From: a bacterium
GTDB taxonomy: Bacteria; Bdellovibrionota_C; UBA2361; SZUA-149; JAQTWB01
Direction of reading: 5' to 3'
Assembly (NCBI GenBank): GCA_028689495.1
Contig: JAQTWB010000007.1
Coordinates: forward strand, 4,178 to 67,828
Length of the DNA: 63,651 nucleotides
The notes beneath the pieces are model-generated. The model worked only from the letters and a program-made list of their open reading frames with translations, searched no databases and had not been told where the DNA came from. Both the position numbers and the translations under genes were made by a program. This document shows positions 44,945-54,328 of the stretch, piece by piece (within the stretch, counting starts at the first letter, position 1; every line of letters starts with the position of its first letter).

Positions 44945-46225
44945 TTAAATCTCCTCCAGCCGATCAGGGAAAAGCCCTTCAACCGCTACGCAATGAGAAA
45001 ATTCCTGCCTGATCACAGCCGAACTTACTCCGGTAAGCTCCGCCAAACGAGCAACAAAAGTATCACTGCGCAAGTCAGACTCGGTAAGCCGAATCATATA
45101 ACGAGTCGCAACCCGATAAAGCGGAGACTTAATATCCACGTAACGAACAATTGTCTTGTTGGTATGAGGATCGATCAACTGAGAAAATGGGATTGCATCC
45201 AACTTGTCTCCCTGTCTCGTAATCATCGCGCCACTACCACCGGACAGAAGGAAATCGACTACACCAAAGCCAAGCTGCTTTGTGTATTCACGATCAAACG
45301 GCACGGGAGCACAACAACGAAGTTCATATCCAACGTTCTTGTCGACAACAGGCAAATCGATATTAAATTCTTTCAAACGGGCACGAACGGCACGGCGAAG
45401 AATACCTCCAAAATCAATCTCGGCATAGCGGATATGTCCATGAGGGTCACGTTCCGCACTGGCTAATTCCGGTATCGAATCTACATCAAGCTTTTCGGCC
45501 AGACCTTCTGCCAGAACAGCGACTCCATAACGCCTGTCGCTGGCAGCACGCTTAAGAATTGAACCAACTATTGTGTCAACAAGACTCGATAGCTTAATTT
45601 TCTCTTCCTCAAACTCCTCCGGAATAAGGCAAAGAGGTGCACCCGAGGCTACCGCTATTCCCAAGGCCAAATGTCCTGCCTTTCTTCCCATAGCGTTCAC
45701 AAGATACCAACGACTCGTAGAACGGGCATCACGCATCAAGGTATCAACAATCTCTGTTCCGACGTCTCGTGCAGTCTGATAACCAAAAGTACTGGCTTTC
45801 CCCTGTAGCGGCAAATCGTTATCAATTGTCTTGGGAACGTGAGCAACCGCAATCGCTCCTCCTGCCGTATCAGCAACAACCCGGGCACTATGAGCAGTGT
45901 CATCACCGCCAATCGTCACAAGATAGCCTACACCAAGCTCCTTAAATACATTCACTACATTGTTCAAATGTTCCTTATTTTTAGTCGGATTGGCGCGTGA
46001 AGTTCGCAATATAGAACCCCCCTCGCTATGTATCCAGGAGACATCAGAAATTGTCAGTTGGGAAACCTGTGAGGTCTTGCCAAGTGAGATATGTTCAAAA
46101 CCATCTCGTACGCCATATACCTTGTGACCCCGATTTATAGCTTCGATAGTCACTGCGGAAATTACACCGTTAATACCGGGAGCCGGTCCACCACCAACAA
46201 CAATTGCAACTGCTTTCTTTTCCAT
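44945..46225 (-). CDS. pfp: Phosphofructokinase, pyrophosphate-dependent type
   Basis: ATG 46225 begins MEKKAVAIVVGGG; an upstream in-frame start adds a Cys-rich tail that does not fit. The 426-residue protein has the PFK core: GGGPAPGINGVI, YLVTIGGDDTAHSA, and PKTIDNDLP. The GGDDT (Asp in the phosphate-donor loop) and PKTIDND (Lys) pair mark pyrophosphate-dependent enzymes, where ATP enzymes have GGDGS and PGTIDND. It phosphorylates fructose 6-phosphate with PPi, reversibly. It is followed by a coupled small gene and preceded by fabI. Confidence 0.85.
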   Translation of the reverse strand: MEKKAVAIVVGGGPAPGINGVISAVTIEAINRGHKVYGVRDGFEHISLGKTSQVSQLTISDVSWIHSEGGSILRTSRANPTKNKEHLNNVVNVFKELGVGYLVTIGGDDTAHSARVVADTAGGAIAVAHVPKTIDNDLPLQGKASTFGYQTARDVGTEIVDTLMRDARSTSRWYLVNAMGRKAGHLALGIAVASGAPLCLIPEEFEEEKIKLSSLVDTIVGSILKRAASDRRYGVAVLAEGLAEKLDVDSIPELASAERDPHGHIRYAEIDFGGILRRAVRARLKEFNIDLPVVDKNVGYELRCCAPVPFDREYTKQLGFGVVDFLLSGGSGAMITRQGDKLDAIPFSQLIDPHTNKTIVRYVDIKSPLYRVATRYMIRLTESDLRSDTFVARLAELTGVSSAVIRQEFSHCVAVEGLFPDRLEEI

Positions 46226-46401
46226 GAAACCCCATATGCACAATAAAGATAGAAAAAATACCGAGGATGCTCGAGCCGAGCAAATTGGACATGCGTAAAA
46301 CAAACAGCTCCACGACCAGCAGTAAAAACTGGGCAGACGCTGAAGCAATTTTCCGGGTAGAGAAAAGATTGAGGAGAGCCCCTTTTACAGGAGCCAAACA
46401 C

Positions 46402-47169
46402 TTAAAGAGCTGTGATATTGAAGCCACAATCGACGTAATGAATCTCTCCGGATACTCCGTCCGCAAGAGGACTTACCAGATATGCCCCACTCTTGCCAAC
46501 ATCTTCAATGGTGGTAAGACGTCGGAGAGGAGCACGAGACTCAAAAGCCGAAAGAAGTTGCTTAAAGCTGGAAATGCCTGAAGCAGCAAGCGTTTTGATC
46601 GGTCCTGCTGAAATGGCATTAACACGAATACCGTCAGGACCAAGATCTGCCGCAAGCTCTCGAACGGAAGCTTCAAGAGCAGCCTTGGCAACACCCATCA
46701 CGCGATAATTTGGAACAACATTAACTGCCCCAAGATAGGAAAGTGTCAACAGGGATCCGCCCGGATTGAGAAGTCTCTTTGCACGGGCAGCCACAGCGAT
46801 AAACGAGTAAGCACTGATATCCATCGCAGTAAGAAATCCTTCACGCGATGTCATATGAATTGGATTCTTGAGATCATCGCCTGGCGCATAAGCTACAGAA
46901 TGAACAACAAAGTCCAATTTGCCCCATGCCTTTTCGAGAGTTAAAAAAGCCTCATCAAGTTCCTGATCGCTCTGAACATTACATGGGATAACCAACTCAC
47001 TGCCGACCGACTCGGCGAGCGGCCGAACACGCTTTTCAAGAGCCTCACCTAAGTAGGTAAACGCCAACTCTGCTCCGCAATCGTGACACTGCTGAGCAAT
47101 ACCCCAAGCGATACTTTTATTATTAGCAACGCCAAGGATCAGACCTTTCTTACCTGCGAGAATATTCAT
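46402..47169 (-). CDS. fabI: Enoyl-[acyl-carrier-protein] reductase (NADH), FabI type
   Basis: FabI reduces trans-2-enoyl-ACP in fatty acid elongation. The 255-residue protein has the SDR-type opening GKKGLILGVANNKSIAWGIA, the catalytic YxxxxxxK in PNYRVMGVAKAALEASVRELA, and the FabI end GVSGEIHYVDCGFN. ATG 47169 is preferred to an upstream TTG at 47175. It follows rplQ by 81 bp at the end of the ribosomal cluster, an unusual place. fabD lies at 21.9 kb. Confidence 0.94.
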   Translation of the reverse strand: MNILAGKKGLILGVANNKSIAWGIAQQCHDCGAELAFTYLGEALEKRVRPLAESVGSELVIPCNVQSDQELDEAFLTLEKAWGKLDFVVHSVAYAPGDDLKNPIHMTSREGFLTAMDISAYSFIAVAARAKRLLNPGGSLLTLSYLGAVNVVPNYRVMGVAKAALEASVRELAADLGPDGIRVNAISAGPIKTLAASGISSFKQLLSAFESRAPLRRLTTIEDVGKSGAYLVSPLADGVSGEIHYVDCGFNITAL

Positions 47170-47250
47170 CGGCAACCAGTATTGATAGTGAACAAAATAG
47201 CACTAAACCAGCAAATAGACATTAACCGAAAAGTCAGATGCCAAATAAAC

Positions 47251-47715
47251 CTATTCAGCTACGACCTCTGCTGTTTCGCTCTTGCGAACAACACGTCGAC
47301 GCTTCTTGACTTCCTTCTTCTGCACAGCGGCCTCTACGAACTCAATAATAGCCATTTGCGCGCCGTCTCCCTGACGAACACGAGTGCGAAGAACTCTCGT
47401 ATAACCGCCAGCCCGTTCGGAAAACCGCGGAGCAAGCTCTTCAAACAGCTTGTGGACGGCTTCTCTCTTCCCGACATTTCCAGTTTCTGTCTTCTTTACT
47501 TCAAAAAGATAAGACATAGCTTGCCGACGCGCATGCAAATCGCCTCGCTTGCCCAAAGTAACCAGCTTATCTGCCACTCTCTTGAGTTCCTTGGCCTTAG
47601 GCAAGGTCGTCTCAATGCGGTTATTAAGCACAAGTGAAGTCGCCAGGTTGCGCAAAAGTGCTCTTCTGTGAGAAGCGCTTGTCCCGAGCTTGCGGAATGC
47701 ATTTCCGTGTCTCAT
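47251..47715 (-). CDS. rplQ: Ribosomal protein L17
   Basis: L17 lies near the exit tunnel of the large subunit. Residues 1-120 match the family: MRHGNAFRKLGTSASHRRAL, then LPKAKELKRVADKLVTLGKRG and the GYTRVLRTRVRQGDGAQMAIIEF ending. A Lys/Arg-rich C-terminal tail of ~28 residues makes it longer than E. coli L17. It is the last ribosomal gene of the alpha operon, 25 bp after rpoA. Confidence 0.97.
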   Translation of the reverse strand: MRHGNAFRKLGTSASHRRALLRNLATSLVLNNRIETTLPKAKELKRVADKLVTLGKRGDLHARRQAMSYLFEVKKTETGNVGKREAVHKLFEELAPRFSERAGGYTRVLRTRVRQGDGAQMAIIEFVEAAVQKKEVKKRRRVVRKSETAEVVAE

Positions 47716-47740
47716 TTTCCTTACCTCTACTACCTAAAAT

Positions 47741-48760
47741 TTAAGCGAAAGCTCCACTAGTCTCTTCCGCCAGTTTCTCCAATTCCGAGCGTGGTGGGAA
47801 GCCATCCAGGCGCATCCCCAGGCCGAGGCCCATTTCACCAAGAATCTCCTTAATTTCATTCAGCGACTTTCTTCCGAAGTTCTTGGTTCTCAGCATTTCT
47901 GCTTCACTGCGCTGAACCAGCTCACCAATAAACTTGATGTCTGCATTTTCCAGACAATTAGAAGACCTGACACTAAATTCCAGCTCTTCAATACGTCGGA
48001 ACAAGTTCTCGTTAAACTTCGGCTTGCGTTCAGAGACCTCAGCAACAACTTCCTCAACGATCTCCTCTCCACCAGTAAAAACAGCAAGCTGATCGCGCAG
48101 AATGTAGGCCGCACCTTGAATGGCCTCTTCCGGGTTTACACTGCCATCTGTCCAGACTTCCAAAGTAAGTTTATCGTAATCTGTCCTTTGGCCAACCCGA
48201 GCATTTGTCACATAATGGTTAACTTTCCTGACTGGAGAAAAAATACTGTCAATGGCGATCGTTCCCACTGGCATTTCTTCCAATTTATTGTTGTCAGAAA
48301 TAACGTAGCCTCTCCCAGCCTCAGCAATAAGAGCAGCGCTCAACTTGCCATCGGCGTTAAGAGAAGCGATATGCAAATCTGGATTAACAACAACCATGTC
48401 GGCGGGTCCGGTAATCATCGCGGCAGTCACCTCACATGGACCAACGGCGTCAATCCGAAGTTCGACGGCATCCTTATCGCTAATTTGCAGAATAACATCC
48501 TTCAAATTGAGGATGATCTCTGTAACATCTTCGATCACACCTGGGATAGTGCTAAATTCGTGCTTCACGCCATCAAATGTGACTCTCGTAATCGCAGCAC
48601 CAGGCAATGAAGATAATAAAATCCGACGCAGACTGTTACCAATAGTCGTCCCGTAACCTCTTTCAAGTGGCTCAACAACAAACTTTCCGTAGTTTGCCAC
48701 ACCTTTTTCCAGCTCAACACGTCGAGGCTTAATCAGTCCGCGAATAATATTGCGTTGCAT
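47741..48760 (-). CDS. rpoA: RNA polymerase alpha subunit
   Basis: The 339-residue length is standard: N-terminal dimerisation domain with [20 protein letters not shown], and C-terminal domain (about 255-325) with [23 protein letters not shown] and [16 protein letters not shown] that contacts UP elements and activators. It assembles with beta/beta' elsewhere. It follows rpsD by 46 bp. Confidence 0.98.
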   Translation of the reverse strand: MQRNIIRGLIKPRRVELEKGVANYGKFVVEPLERGYGTTIGNSLRRILLSSLPGAAITRVTFDGVKHEFSTIPGVIEDVTEIILNLKDVILQISDKDAVELRIDAVGPCEVTAAMITGPADMVVVNPDLHIASLNADGKLSAALIAEAGRGYVISDNNKLEEMPVGTIAIDSIFSPVRKVNHYVTNARVGQRTDYDKLTLEVWTDGSVNPEEAIQGAAYILRDQLAVFTGGEEIVEEVVAEVSERKPKFNENLFRRIEELEFSVRSSNCLENADIKFIGELVQRSEAEMLRTKNFGRKSLNEIKEILGEMGLGLGMRLDGFPPRSELEKLAEETSGAFA

Positions 48761-48806
48761 ATTCCCCTCTATTTACGCGGATTATCTATAATCCGCTTGA
48801 CCTTGC

Positions 48807-49433
48807 TTATCTCGAGTACAATTCAACTATCAGATGTTCGTTAATCGGGTGCCCAATTTGCTCTCTGGCAGGCAGTGCTTTAACGGTAACCTGAAATGCG
48901 CCCTTCTCAAGGTTGAGCCATTCAGGAACACTTCTGCCCTCAACTGCCTCAAGAGACTCATTAACTCTAGCCATACCACGGCTCTTTTCACGAATAGAAA
49001 TCACATCACCTGGCTTGACAAGATACGATGGGATATCTACTCGCTTGGCATTAACACACACGTGTCCATGGCGCACCAACTGCCTCGCTTCGCTTCTTGA
49101 TGAAGAAAACCCTGAACGATATACCAAGTTGTCCAGACGTCCCTCAAGGAGTTGTAACAAATTTTCGCCCGTAACCCCTTTACGTCTGTCGGCTTCGACA
49201 AACACGCTACGGAACTGCTTTTCAGCCATACCGTACATTCGCTTCACCTTCTGCTTCTCACGAAGCTGTAATCGGAATTCAGAAAATCTACCTCTTGAAC
49301 GCCAATGCACCCCTGGAGGACCACTTCGTCTTTCCATAGCGCATTTATTTGAATAACAGCGATCTCCTTTGAGAAAGAGCTTTTCTCCTTCCCTGCGACA
49401 GAGCCGACAAACCGGACCGGTGTAACGTGCCAT
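48807..49433 (-). CDS. rpsD: Ribosomal protein S4 (zinc form)
   Basis: S4 nucleates 30S assembly at the 5' domain of 16S rRNA. Near the N-terminus CRLC and CYSNKC give the zinc-binding Cys set of the C+ form. The S4 RNA-binding domain begins at [22 protein letters not shown] (split: [11 protein letters not shown], then [13 protein letters not shown]). Its length of 208 residues is normal. It follows rpsK by 16 bp. S4 often represses its own operon. Confidence 0.97.
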   Translation of the reverse strand: MARYTGPVCRLCRREGEKLFLKGDRCYSNKCAMERRSGPPGVHWRSRGRFSEFRLQLREKQKVKRMYGMAEKQFRSVFVEADRRKGVTGENLLQLLEGRLDNLVYRSGFSSSRSEARQLVRHGHVCVNAKRVDIPSYLVKPGDVISIREKSRGMARVNESLEAVEGRSVPEWLNLEKGAFQVTVKALPAREQIGHPINEHLIVELYSR

Positions 49434-49449
49434 AAAACTTATCTCCTTA

Positions 49450-49845
49450 TCAAACTCTTCTACGCTTCTTTGGCCGACAGCCGTTATGCGGAATTGGTGT
49501 AATGTCCTTGACGGTAGTAATTGTCAGCCCAGCTGTCTGCAAGGCACGCAGAGCAGACTCACGACCGGAACCCGGGCCTTTCAGGAATACCTGTGCCGCC
49601 TTCATCCCATGCTCAACAGCAGCTTCCGCTGCTGCTCCAGCAGCAACCTGGGCAGCAAATGGGGTAGACTTTCTTGAGCCCTTGAAACCGTGACAGCCCG
49701 CACTAGACCAACTAACAACGTTACCAGTCGGATCTGTAATACTAACTATTGTATTGTTGAAGGTCGCGTGTATATGGGCAACACCCTGCGGTACACTCTT
49801 CTTCTTGACTTTCTTTTTCTTGGTAGCTGTTGGTTTTGCAGCCAT
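49450..49845 (-). CDS. rpsK: Ribosomal protein S11
   Basis: S11 (131 residues) sits on the 30S platform near the E-site mRNA. The core [19 protein letters not shown] and [15 protein letters not shown] are typical, ending in the basic [13 protein letters not shown]. The N-terminal tail is Lys-rich. A 114-bp gap with a terminator-like hairpin separates it from rpsM. Confidence 0.98.
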   Translation of the reverse strand: MAAKPTATKKKKVKKKSVPQGVAHIHATFNNTIVSITDPTGNVVSWSSAGCHGFKGSRKSTPFAAQVAAGAAAEAAVEHGMKAAQVFLKGPGSGRESALRALQTAGLTITTVKDITPIPHNGCRPKKRRRV

Positions 49846-49925
49846 ATTTCTTTCCCTTAATCCACCACGCTAATTAACGAACTTAGCCGGTGCTCGTGAC
49901 AAAAATCATTCGGGGACAACTCGAA

Positions 49926-49949
49926 CAAAAGCCAGTCAAACTGACTGGC
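49926..49949 (-). terminator. Terminator-like hairpin between rpsM and rpsK
   Basis: On the minus strand GCCAGTCA/TGACTGGC with a 3-nt loop is followed by TTTTGTT. It lies inside the alpha operon, 11 bp after rpsM, and could reduce transcription into rpsK-rpsD-rpoA. Confidence 0.7.
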
Positions 49950-49959
49950 CATCTCCCCA

Positions 49960-50346
49960 TTACTTCTTGGTTGGCTTTTTCTTACCGGCAACCGTCTTAC
50001 CTCGCGCCGGCCCCTTGCGCGTTCTGGCGTTGGTTCTGGTCCGCTGGCCACGAGCCGGAAGTCCCTTACGATGCCGCAGGCCCCGATAGGCGCCAAGGTC
50101 CATCAACCTCTTGATATTAGCCGAAACTTCACGACGAACATCACCTTCTACGGACACGCTCGCGTCAATAATTTTTCGAATAGCTCCAATCTGGTCTTCT
50201 GTCAGGGCGTCTGTTCTCACATCTTCACTGACTCCTGCCTGTGAAAGAATCCTCCTGGAGGTAGTTTTACCGATCCCCACAATATATGTGAGAGCTATAT
50301 GAACTCTTTTGTTCCTCGGAAGGTCAATGCCCGCAATACGTGCCAT
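49960..50346 (-). CDS. rpsM: Ribosomal protein S13
   Basis: ATG 50346 ([14 protein letters not shown]) is the family start; the frame extends four residues upstream without support. S13 contacts the 50S subunit and P-site t[14 protein letters not shown] and [26 protein letters not shown] are diagnostic (split by family conservation). Basic C-terminus. It lies 38 bp after rpmJ. Confidence 0.97.
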   Translation of the reverse strand: MARIAGIDLPRNKRVHIALTYIVGIGKTTSRRILSQAGVSEDVRTDALTEDQIGAIRKIIDASVSVEGDVRREVSANIKRLMDLGAYRGLRHRKGLPARGQRTRTNARTRKGPARGKTVAGKKKPTKK

Positions 50347-50384
50347 ACTAAATTCCAATAAGTTCTATCTTGATTACCTTCAGC

Positions 50385-50501
50385 TTATCCCTGACGCTGC
50401 TTGTGCTTAGGAGTGCGGCTGCAAATCACAAAAACAGTGCCGCGTCTCTTTACTACACGACAGTGTTCACAAATTTTTTTTACTGATGCGCGAACTTTCA
50501 T
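50385..50501 (-). CDS. rpmJ: Ribosomal protein L36 (zinc form)
   Basis: This 38-residue gene begins [19 protein letters not shown] and ends with [12 protein letters not shown]. The zinc set Cys11, Cys14, Cys27 and His32 is complete. GCAGGAACG lies just before the ATG. It follows map at a distance of 264 bp, where infA is usually found, and precedes rpsM. Confidence 0.97.
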   Translation of the reverse strand: MKVRASVKKICEHCRVVKRRGTVFVICSRTPKHKQRQG

Positions 50502-50765
50502 CGTTCCTGCCTGCTACAAATGTTTCAAGTTTGCAAACCCACCGATAGGGTTTACTAGATACGCCCAGCAAAGGACCGTGAGCAGCTATCATAGTTTGGA
50601 GCCACAATCCAGTACATCGACGCAATTTAGGGCCTGTCACGAACCAAACCCAAGACAAAAAACAGCCTAATTCGCCTTTTTTGCAATTATGCCGTGTTTA
50701 TCCCTGACTTTCGGCCGAGACCGAAATCGGCAGCCTTCGTTATAAAGCCTACCTCACCCTGTCAA
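50502..50765 (-). other. 264-bp gap where infA would be expected
   Basis: Neither strand encodes IF1-like sequence here. A terminator-like hairpin lies at 50656-50683. The stretch could hold a promoter for the alpha operon; I see no convincing -35/-10 pair. Confidence 0.6.
50656..50683. terminator. A-tract/T-tract terminator-like hairpin in the map-rpmJ gap
   Basis: CAAAAAA and TTTTTTG flank a GC core (AGCCTAATTCGCC on the plus strand). It would work on either strand as a weak terminator. Confidence 0.5.
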
Positions 50766-51539
50766 TCAAACCGGGCGACTAAGCACTACCGGTCCACAGT
50801 CCGTTATTGCAACGGTATGCTCAAAATGGGCGGCGAGGCTACCATCCTTAGTGACGGCTGTCCAACCATCGGAAAGAATTTTTGCGCCTGGATTGCCCAT
50901 TGTCACCATTGGTTCAATAGCCAGAACCATCCCTGCCCGAAGTAAACGCCCTGTTCCGGCAGAACCGTAATTAGGCACGTGGGGGGGTTCATGCATCGAA
51001 CTCCCTATTCCATGCCCAACAAACTCCTTGACGATACCAAAGCCATTCGCCTCGACCAATGTCTGAACTGCGTTACCAATATCACCAAGCCTCTTGCCCG
51101 GGTAACATTGCTTAATAGCTTCATAAAGCGACCTTTCCGTCACTTCCAAAAGTTTGGCAGTTTTTGTATCAACTTCCCCAACCGCTACTGTAGTAGCGCT
51201 GTCGCCAAAATAACCACCAATGCTACAGCCGAAATCAATGCTGACTATGTCACCTTCCTCAAGAGGTCGGTCATCCGGTATTCCGTGAACTATCGCCTGA
51301 TTGACCGATGCACAGATAGTTCCCGGGAAAGCCGCCACACCAGAATGTCCAGAAGGATACCCCAGAAAAGCCGGCTTTGCTCCGGCCTTCTCGCATAGCT
51401 CCCTTGCTACCCCATCGAGCCGGATGGTTGTAATCCCGGGCCGAACAAGCTCACGAAGATGCGATAAAACATCATATACAACCAAATTGGCCTTACGCAT
51501 CAGCGCAATCTCTGCGGAGGATTTCAGCACAACTGACAT
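50766..51539 (-). CDS. map: Methionine aminopeptidase, type I
   Basis: Map removes the initiator Met from nascent proteins. The 257-residue protein shows all metal ligands: Asp in IVSIDFGC and GYFGDSATT, His in VGHGIGSSMHEPP, Glu in LAIEPMV and Glu in FEHTVAIT. Its start overlaps the adk stop (TGATG). The HGIG..MHEPP variation from HGIGRxFHExP is mild. Confidence 0.97.
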   Translation of the reverse strand: MSVVLKSSAEIALMRKANLVVYDVLSHLRELVRPGITTIRLDGVARELCEKAGAKPAFLGYPSGHSGVAAFPGTICASVNQAIVHGIPDDRPLEEGDIVSIDFGCSIGGYFGDSATTVAVGEVDTKTAKLLEVTERSLYEAIKQCYPGKRLGDIGNAVQTLVEANGFGIVKEFVGHGIGSSMHEPPHVPNYGSAGTGRLLRAGMVLAIEPMVTMGNPGAKILSDGWTAVTKDGSLAAHFEHTVAITDCGPVVLSRPV

Positions 51540-52117
51540 CAGAAGTCGGCCCTGAGAGCGGCAAGCAACAAATTGTGCACTTCATCAACAGTGCCCGTAG
51601 AATCAACGGTTCGAAGAAGTTTCTGATTTTTGTAAAAATCAACCACCGGTGCTGTCTGTTCCTTGTATACGACCAGTCGTCTTCTCTGCACATCCTCATT
51701 GTCATCTGCACGAGACTCTGCCTGCCGACGTCCTTCCAGCCTCCGCAGCACTTCCGAGTCGGATAACTCAAAAAATACCGCTGCGTCGATCCGATAATTA
51801 CCGCCCGCTGCCGAGAGAGAACTCAAGACCTCCGCTTGCTGCAATGTTCGAGGGAAACCATCGAGGATATAGCCTTGACTGCAATCGTCTGACCTGAGCC
51901 GCTCGCCAATAAGCTCGATCATCATCGAATCGGAAACCAGAGCTCCTGACTCAATTATCGCTTTTACTTTATTACCGAGCTCGCTCCCACTATCAACGGC
52001 CTGCCGGAGCATCGCTCCAGTGCTGATATGAGGAATACCAAGCCTAGCGGCCAACTTTACAGCCTGAGTCCCTTTCCCCGCACCGGGCGCACCAAGAAAA
52101 ATAAGTCTGGTAAGCAT
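51539..52117 (-). CDS. adk: Adenylate kinase (short-lid form)
   Basis: Adk interconverts AMP+ATP and 2 ADP. The 192-residue length reflects the short form without the zinc LID. P-loop GAPGAGKGTQ lies at residue 8, then GIPHISTGAMLRQAV, DGFPRTLQQAEVL and RRLEGRRQAESRADD. It follows secY by 21 bp and overlaps map, the standard order. Confidence 0.97.
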   Translation of the reverse strand: MLTRLIFLGAPGAGKGTQAVKLAARLGIPHISTGAMLRQAVDSGSELGNKVKAIIESGALVSDSMMIELIGERLRSDDCSQGYILDGFPRTLQQAEVLSSLSAAGGNYRIDAAVFFELSDSEVLRRLEGRRQAESRADDNEDVQRRRLVVYKEQTAPVVDFYKNQKLLRTVDSTGTVDEVHNLLLAALRADF

Positions 52118-52138
52118 TTAAAGCCTTTTACATTCAAA

Positions 52139-53494
52139 CTATCGTCGGATGAGTCGTCCCTTGACATTCGTTCCTCGACCCGCACCACGAACTTTTCCGG
52201 GACCCTTATTCATGAACCCTTCATAATTCCGGGAGAGTATATGCGACTCAATCTGCGAAACGGTGTCCATAGCCACACCAACCACAATCAGAATCGCGGT
52301 GCCGCCAAAAAAGTATGTAAACGACTGAGCGCCAAGCTCCTGATAAAAAAATGTCGGGAGAATACAAATGACGCTTATATAAAGAGCCCCCCAAAATGTC
52401 AGTCGGTTTAGAGTGCGCGTCAAAAACTGCGCGGTGTCCTTCCCAGGCCTTACTGTAGGAATAAAACCACCATTTCTTTTAAGGTTATCAGCAATCTTTG
52501 CCGGGTCGAAAACTATAGTGGTATAAAAGTAGCAGAAAAAAATAATTAATAATGCAAAGACAGCCTCATACCAACCAGTCCCGGGATGCATACTGGCCAT
52601 GAATAAACGCAAAGGCTCCCAATCAATTCCACCAAACTGTGCAATAGTTGCCGGAAACACCAAAAGTGCACTGGCAAAAATAGGTGGAATAACACCAGCC
52701 GAATTAAGCTTCAACGGAAGATACTGCGTCATAGCCTGGGTCATGCCACCACGCCCGACAGACCTTCGGGGGTACTGAACCGGAATACGGCGTTGACATC
52801 TCTCAAAAAAAACAATGAAGCCAACTGTGCCAAGAGCAAACAAAAGAATAGACAACATTGCAAAAGCCGAAACCTCACCAGTGCTGATCAACCCCAGTGT
52901 CTGACCCATAGTCGAGGGCATTCTGGCAACGATGCCGGACATAATAATAAGACTGATACCGTTACCAAGCCCTCGCTCCGTAATCTGCTCACCAACCCAC
53001 ATGATAAAAGCAGTCCCGGCAGTCAGAGTAATTGCGGTAAGTACACGAAATTGCCAGCCAGGCTCAGCAACAACACCCTGACTTTCAAGGCCAATGGAAA
53101 TCATGGTCCCCTGAAAAAGGGCGAGGCCAATAGTGCCGATTCTTGTATAACGCGTAATAATTCTCCGCCCGGATTCTCCCTCTTTCTGCAACTCTTCAAG
53201 ATGCTTTACCGTGGTAGTGAGAATCTGAACGATGATAGAAACACTAATATAAGGTGTAATCCCCAGTGCAAATACGGAAAAATTCTCCAGTGCTCCACCG
53301 GAGAACATATTCACAATACCGAAGAGCGTAGTCGAAGATTGCTGAAACAGTCTCGCGAATTTTTCCGTATCGATACCGGGAGTGGGAACGAAAATCCCCA
53401 AGCGATAAATGATAATCATCCACGCAGTAAAAAACAGCCTCTTCCTCAGCTCGGGAATCTTGGCTGCATCCTGAAACCCTCCAACCACGGGCAC
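52139..53494 (-). CDS. secY: Preprotein translocase subunit SecY
   Basis: SecY is the channel of the Sec translocon. The 451-residue protein has ten membrane helices. The opening IPELRKRLFFTAWMIIIYRLG and the plug/second-helix signature LENFSVFALGITPYISVSI are clear, as is FKRNGGFIP in the C-terminal half (KRNGGFIPTVRPG). It lies between rplO and adk in the spc operon. Confidence 0.98.
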   Translation of the reverse strand: MPVVGGFQDAAKIPELRKRLFFTAWMIIIYRLGIFVPTPGIDTEKFARLFQQSSTTLFGIVNMFSGGALENFSVFALGITPYISVSIIVQILTTTVKHLEELQKEGESGRRIITRYTRIGTIGLALFQGTMISIGLESQGVVAEPGWQFRVLTAITLTAGTAFIMWVGEQITERGLGNGISLIIMSGIVARMPSTMGQTLGLISTGEVSAFAMLSILLFALGTVGFIVFFERCQRRIPVQYPRRSVGRGGMTQAMTQYLPLKLNSAGVIPPIFASALLVFPATIAQFGGIDWEPLRLFMASMHPGTGWYEAVFALLIIFFCYFYTTIVFDPAKIADNLKRNGGFIPTVRPGKDTAQFLTRTLNRLTFWGALYISVICILPTFFYQELGAQSFTYFFGGTAILIVVGVAMDTVSQIESHILSRNYEGFMNKGPGKVRGAGRGTNVKGRLIRR

Positions 53495-53541
53495 CTCGCT
53501 ATGTTATTTTCAGCATAAATAAAGTTGGAAGTAACCAGAGG

Positions 53542-54027
53542 TTAACATCCAAGAATGGTAACAGTCCCGCCCGCCTTCTCTACCGCTGCGCGAGCCGACC
53601 GGGAGGCCGCATTTACTGTAATATTCAGAGCAACCGTTGGTTCTGCTCCGCCTAACAACTTAACTTGCTGCCCAGCATTATTAACCAAACCAGCATTCAC
53701 TAACGCTTCCACATCAATGTTGCCAGACAAACTTGCTGCCGCAATTCTATCGAGAGAAACAATAGTAAAAACATTATCTCCGCGCACTTTCTTGCGAGAG
53801 GTGAAGCCAACCTTTGGCAACCTACGATGGATTGGCATTTGGCCGCCTTCGAATCCAGCTTTACGGCTGTACCCGGACCTAGACTTTTGACCCTTTTGTC
53901 CCTTGCCACAAGTCTTACCGTTCCCGGATCCTTCACCTATACCAACTCGCTTGCGCTTTCGCGTGCTACCTGCGGTAGGTGCCAAAGTGGATAAGTTCTC
54001 CACGCCTTGAAAATTACTAGCCGACAT
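53542..54027 (-). CDS. rplO: Ribosomal protein L15
   Basis: L15 (161 residues) is a late large-subunit protein. The Gly/Lys-rich N-terminus (KRKRVGIGEGSGNGKTCGKG) and the FEGGQMPIHRRLPKVGF signature are intact. The N-terminal ~20 residues are longer than usual. It lies 47 bp upstream of secY. Confidence 0.96.
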   Translation of the reverse strand: MSASNFQGVENLSTLAPTAGSTRKRKRVGIGEGSGNGKTCGKGQKGQKSRSGYSRKAGFEGGQMPIHRRLPKVGFTSRKKVRGDNVFTIVSLDRIAAASLSGNIDVEALVNAGLVNNAGQQVKLLGGAEPTVALNITVNAASRSARAAVEKAGGTVTILGC

Positions 54028-54128
54028 GTCCTATACCTGCCATTCCATGTTGGGACCAGACTGGTCATTCAATCTTAAAAACAGAGCGTTTGCCCTGCCT
54101 GAACCTGGCTGTTTAACAGCCAAACTTA

Positions 54129-54317
54129 CTATTTAACTTCTTCAACTGTCACGAGATGGGCAATCGACTTAATCATTCCAGCTACGGAATCGTTTAACCG
54201 ATGTTCTTTAACTCGACCAACGCGCCCAAGTCCGAGCGCCTCAAGGGTACGAAGATTCCTGCCGTTTCCTCGAATATTGCTTCGAGTTTGTGTGACTTTT
54301 ACACTTTTAGTTGTCAT
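54129..54317 (-). CDS. rpmD: Ribosomal protein L30
   Basis: L30 (62 residues) has the expected VTQTRSNIRGNGRNLRTLEALGLGRVGRV core (split by family conservation) and VAGMIKSIAHLV. L30 is absent from some bacteria but present here. It follows rpsE by 11 bp; 101 bp separate it from rplO. Confidence 0.96.
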   Translation of the reverse strand: MTTKSVKVTQTRSNIRGNGRNLRTLEALGLGRVGRVKEHRLNDSVAGMIKSIAHLVTVEEVK

Positions 54318-54328
54318 GGCTACCTCAA

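Noticed and set aside
46226-46401. Hydrophobic minus frames upstream of the phosphofructokinase
   Set aside because: The extra residues are Cys-rich and do not resemble the family; a frame in another phase overlaps fabI and pfp without ribosome site.
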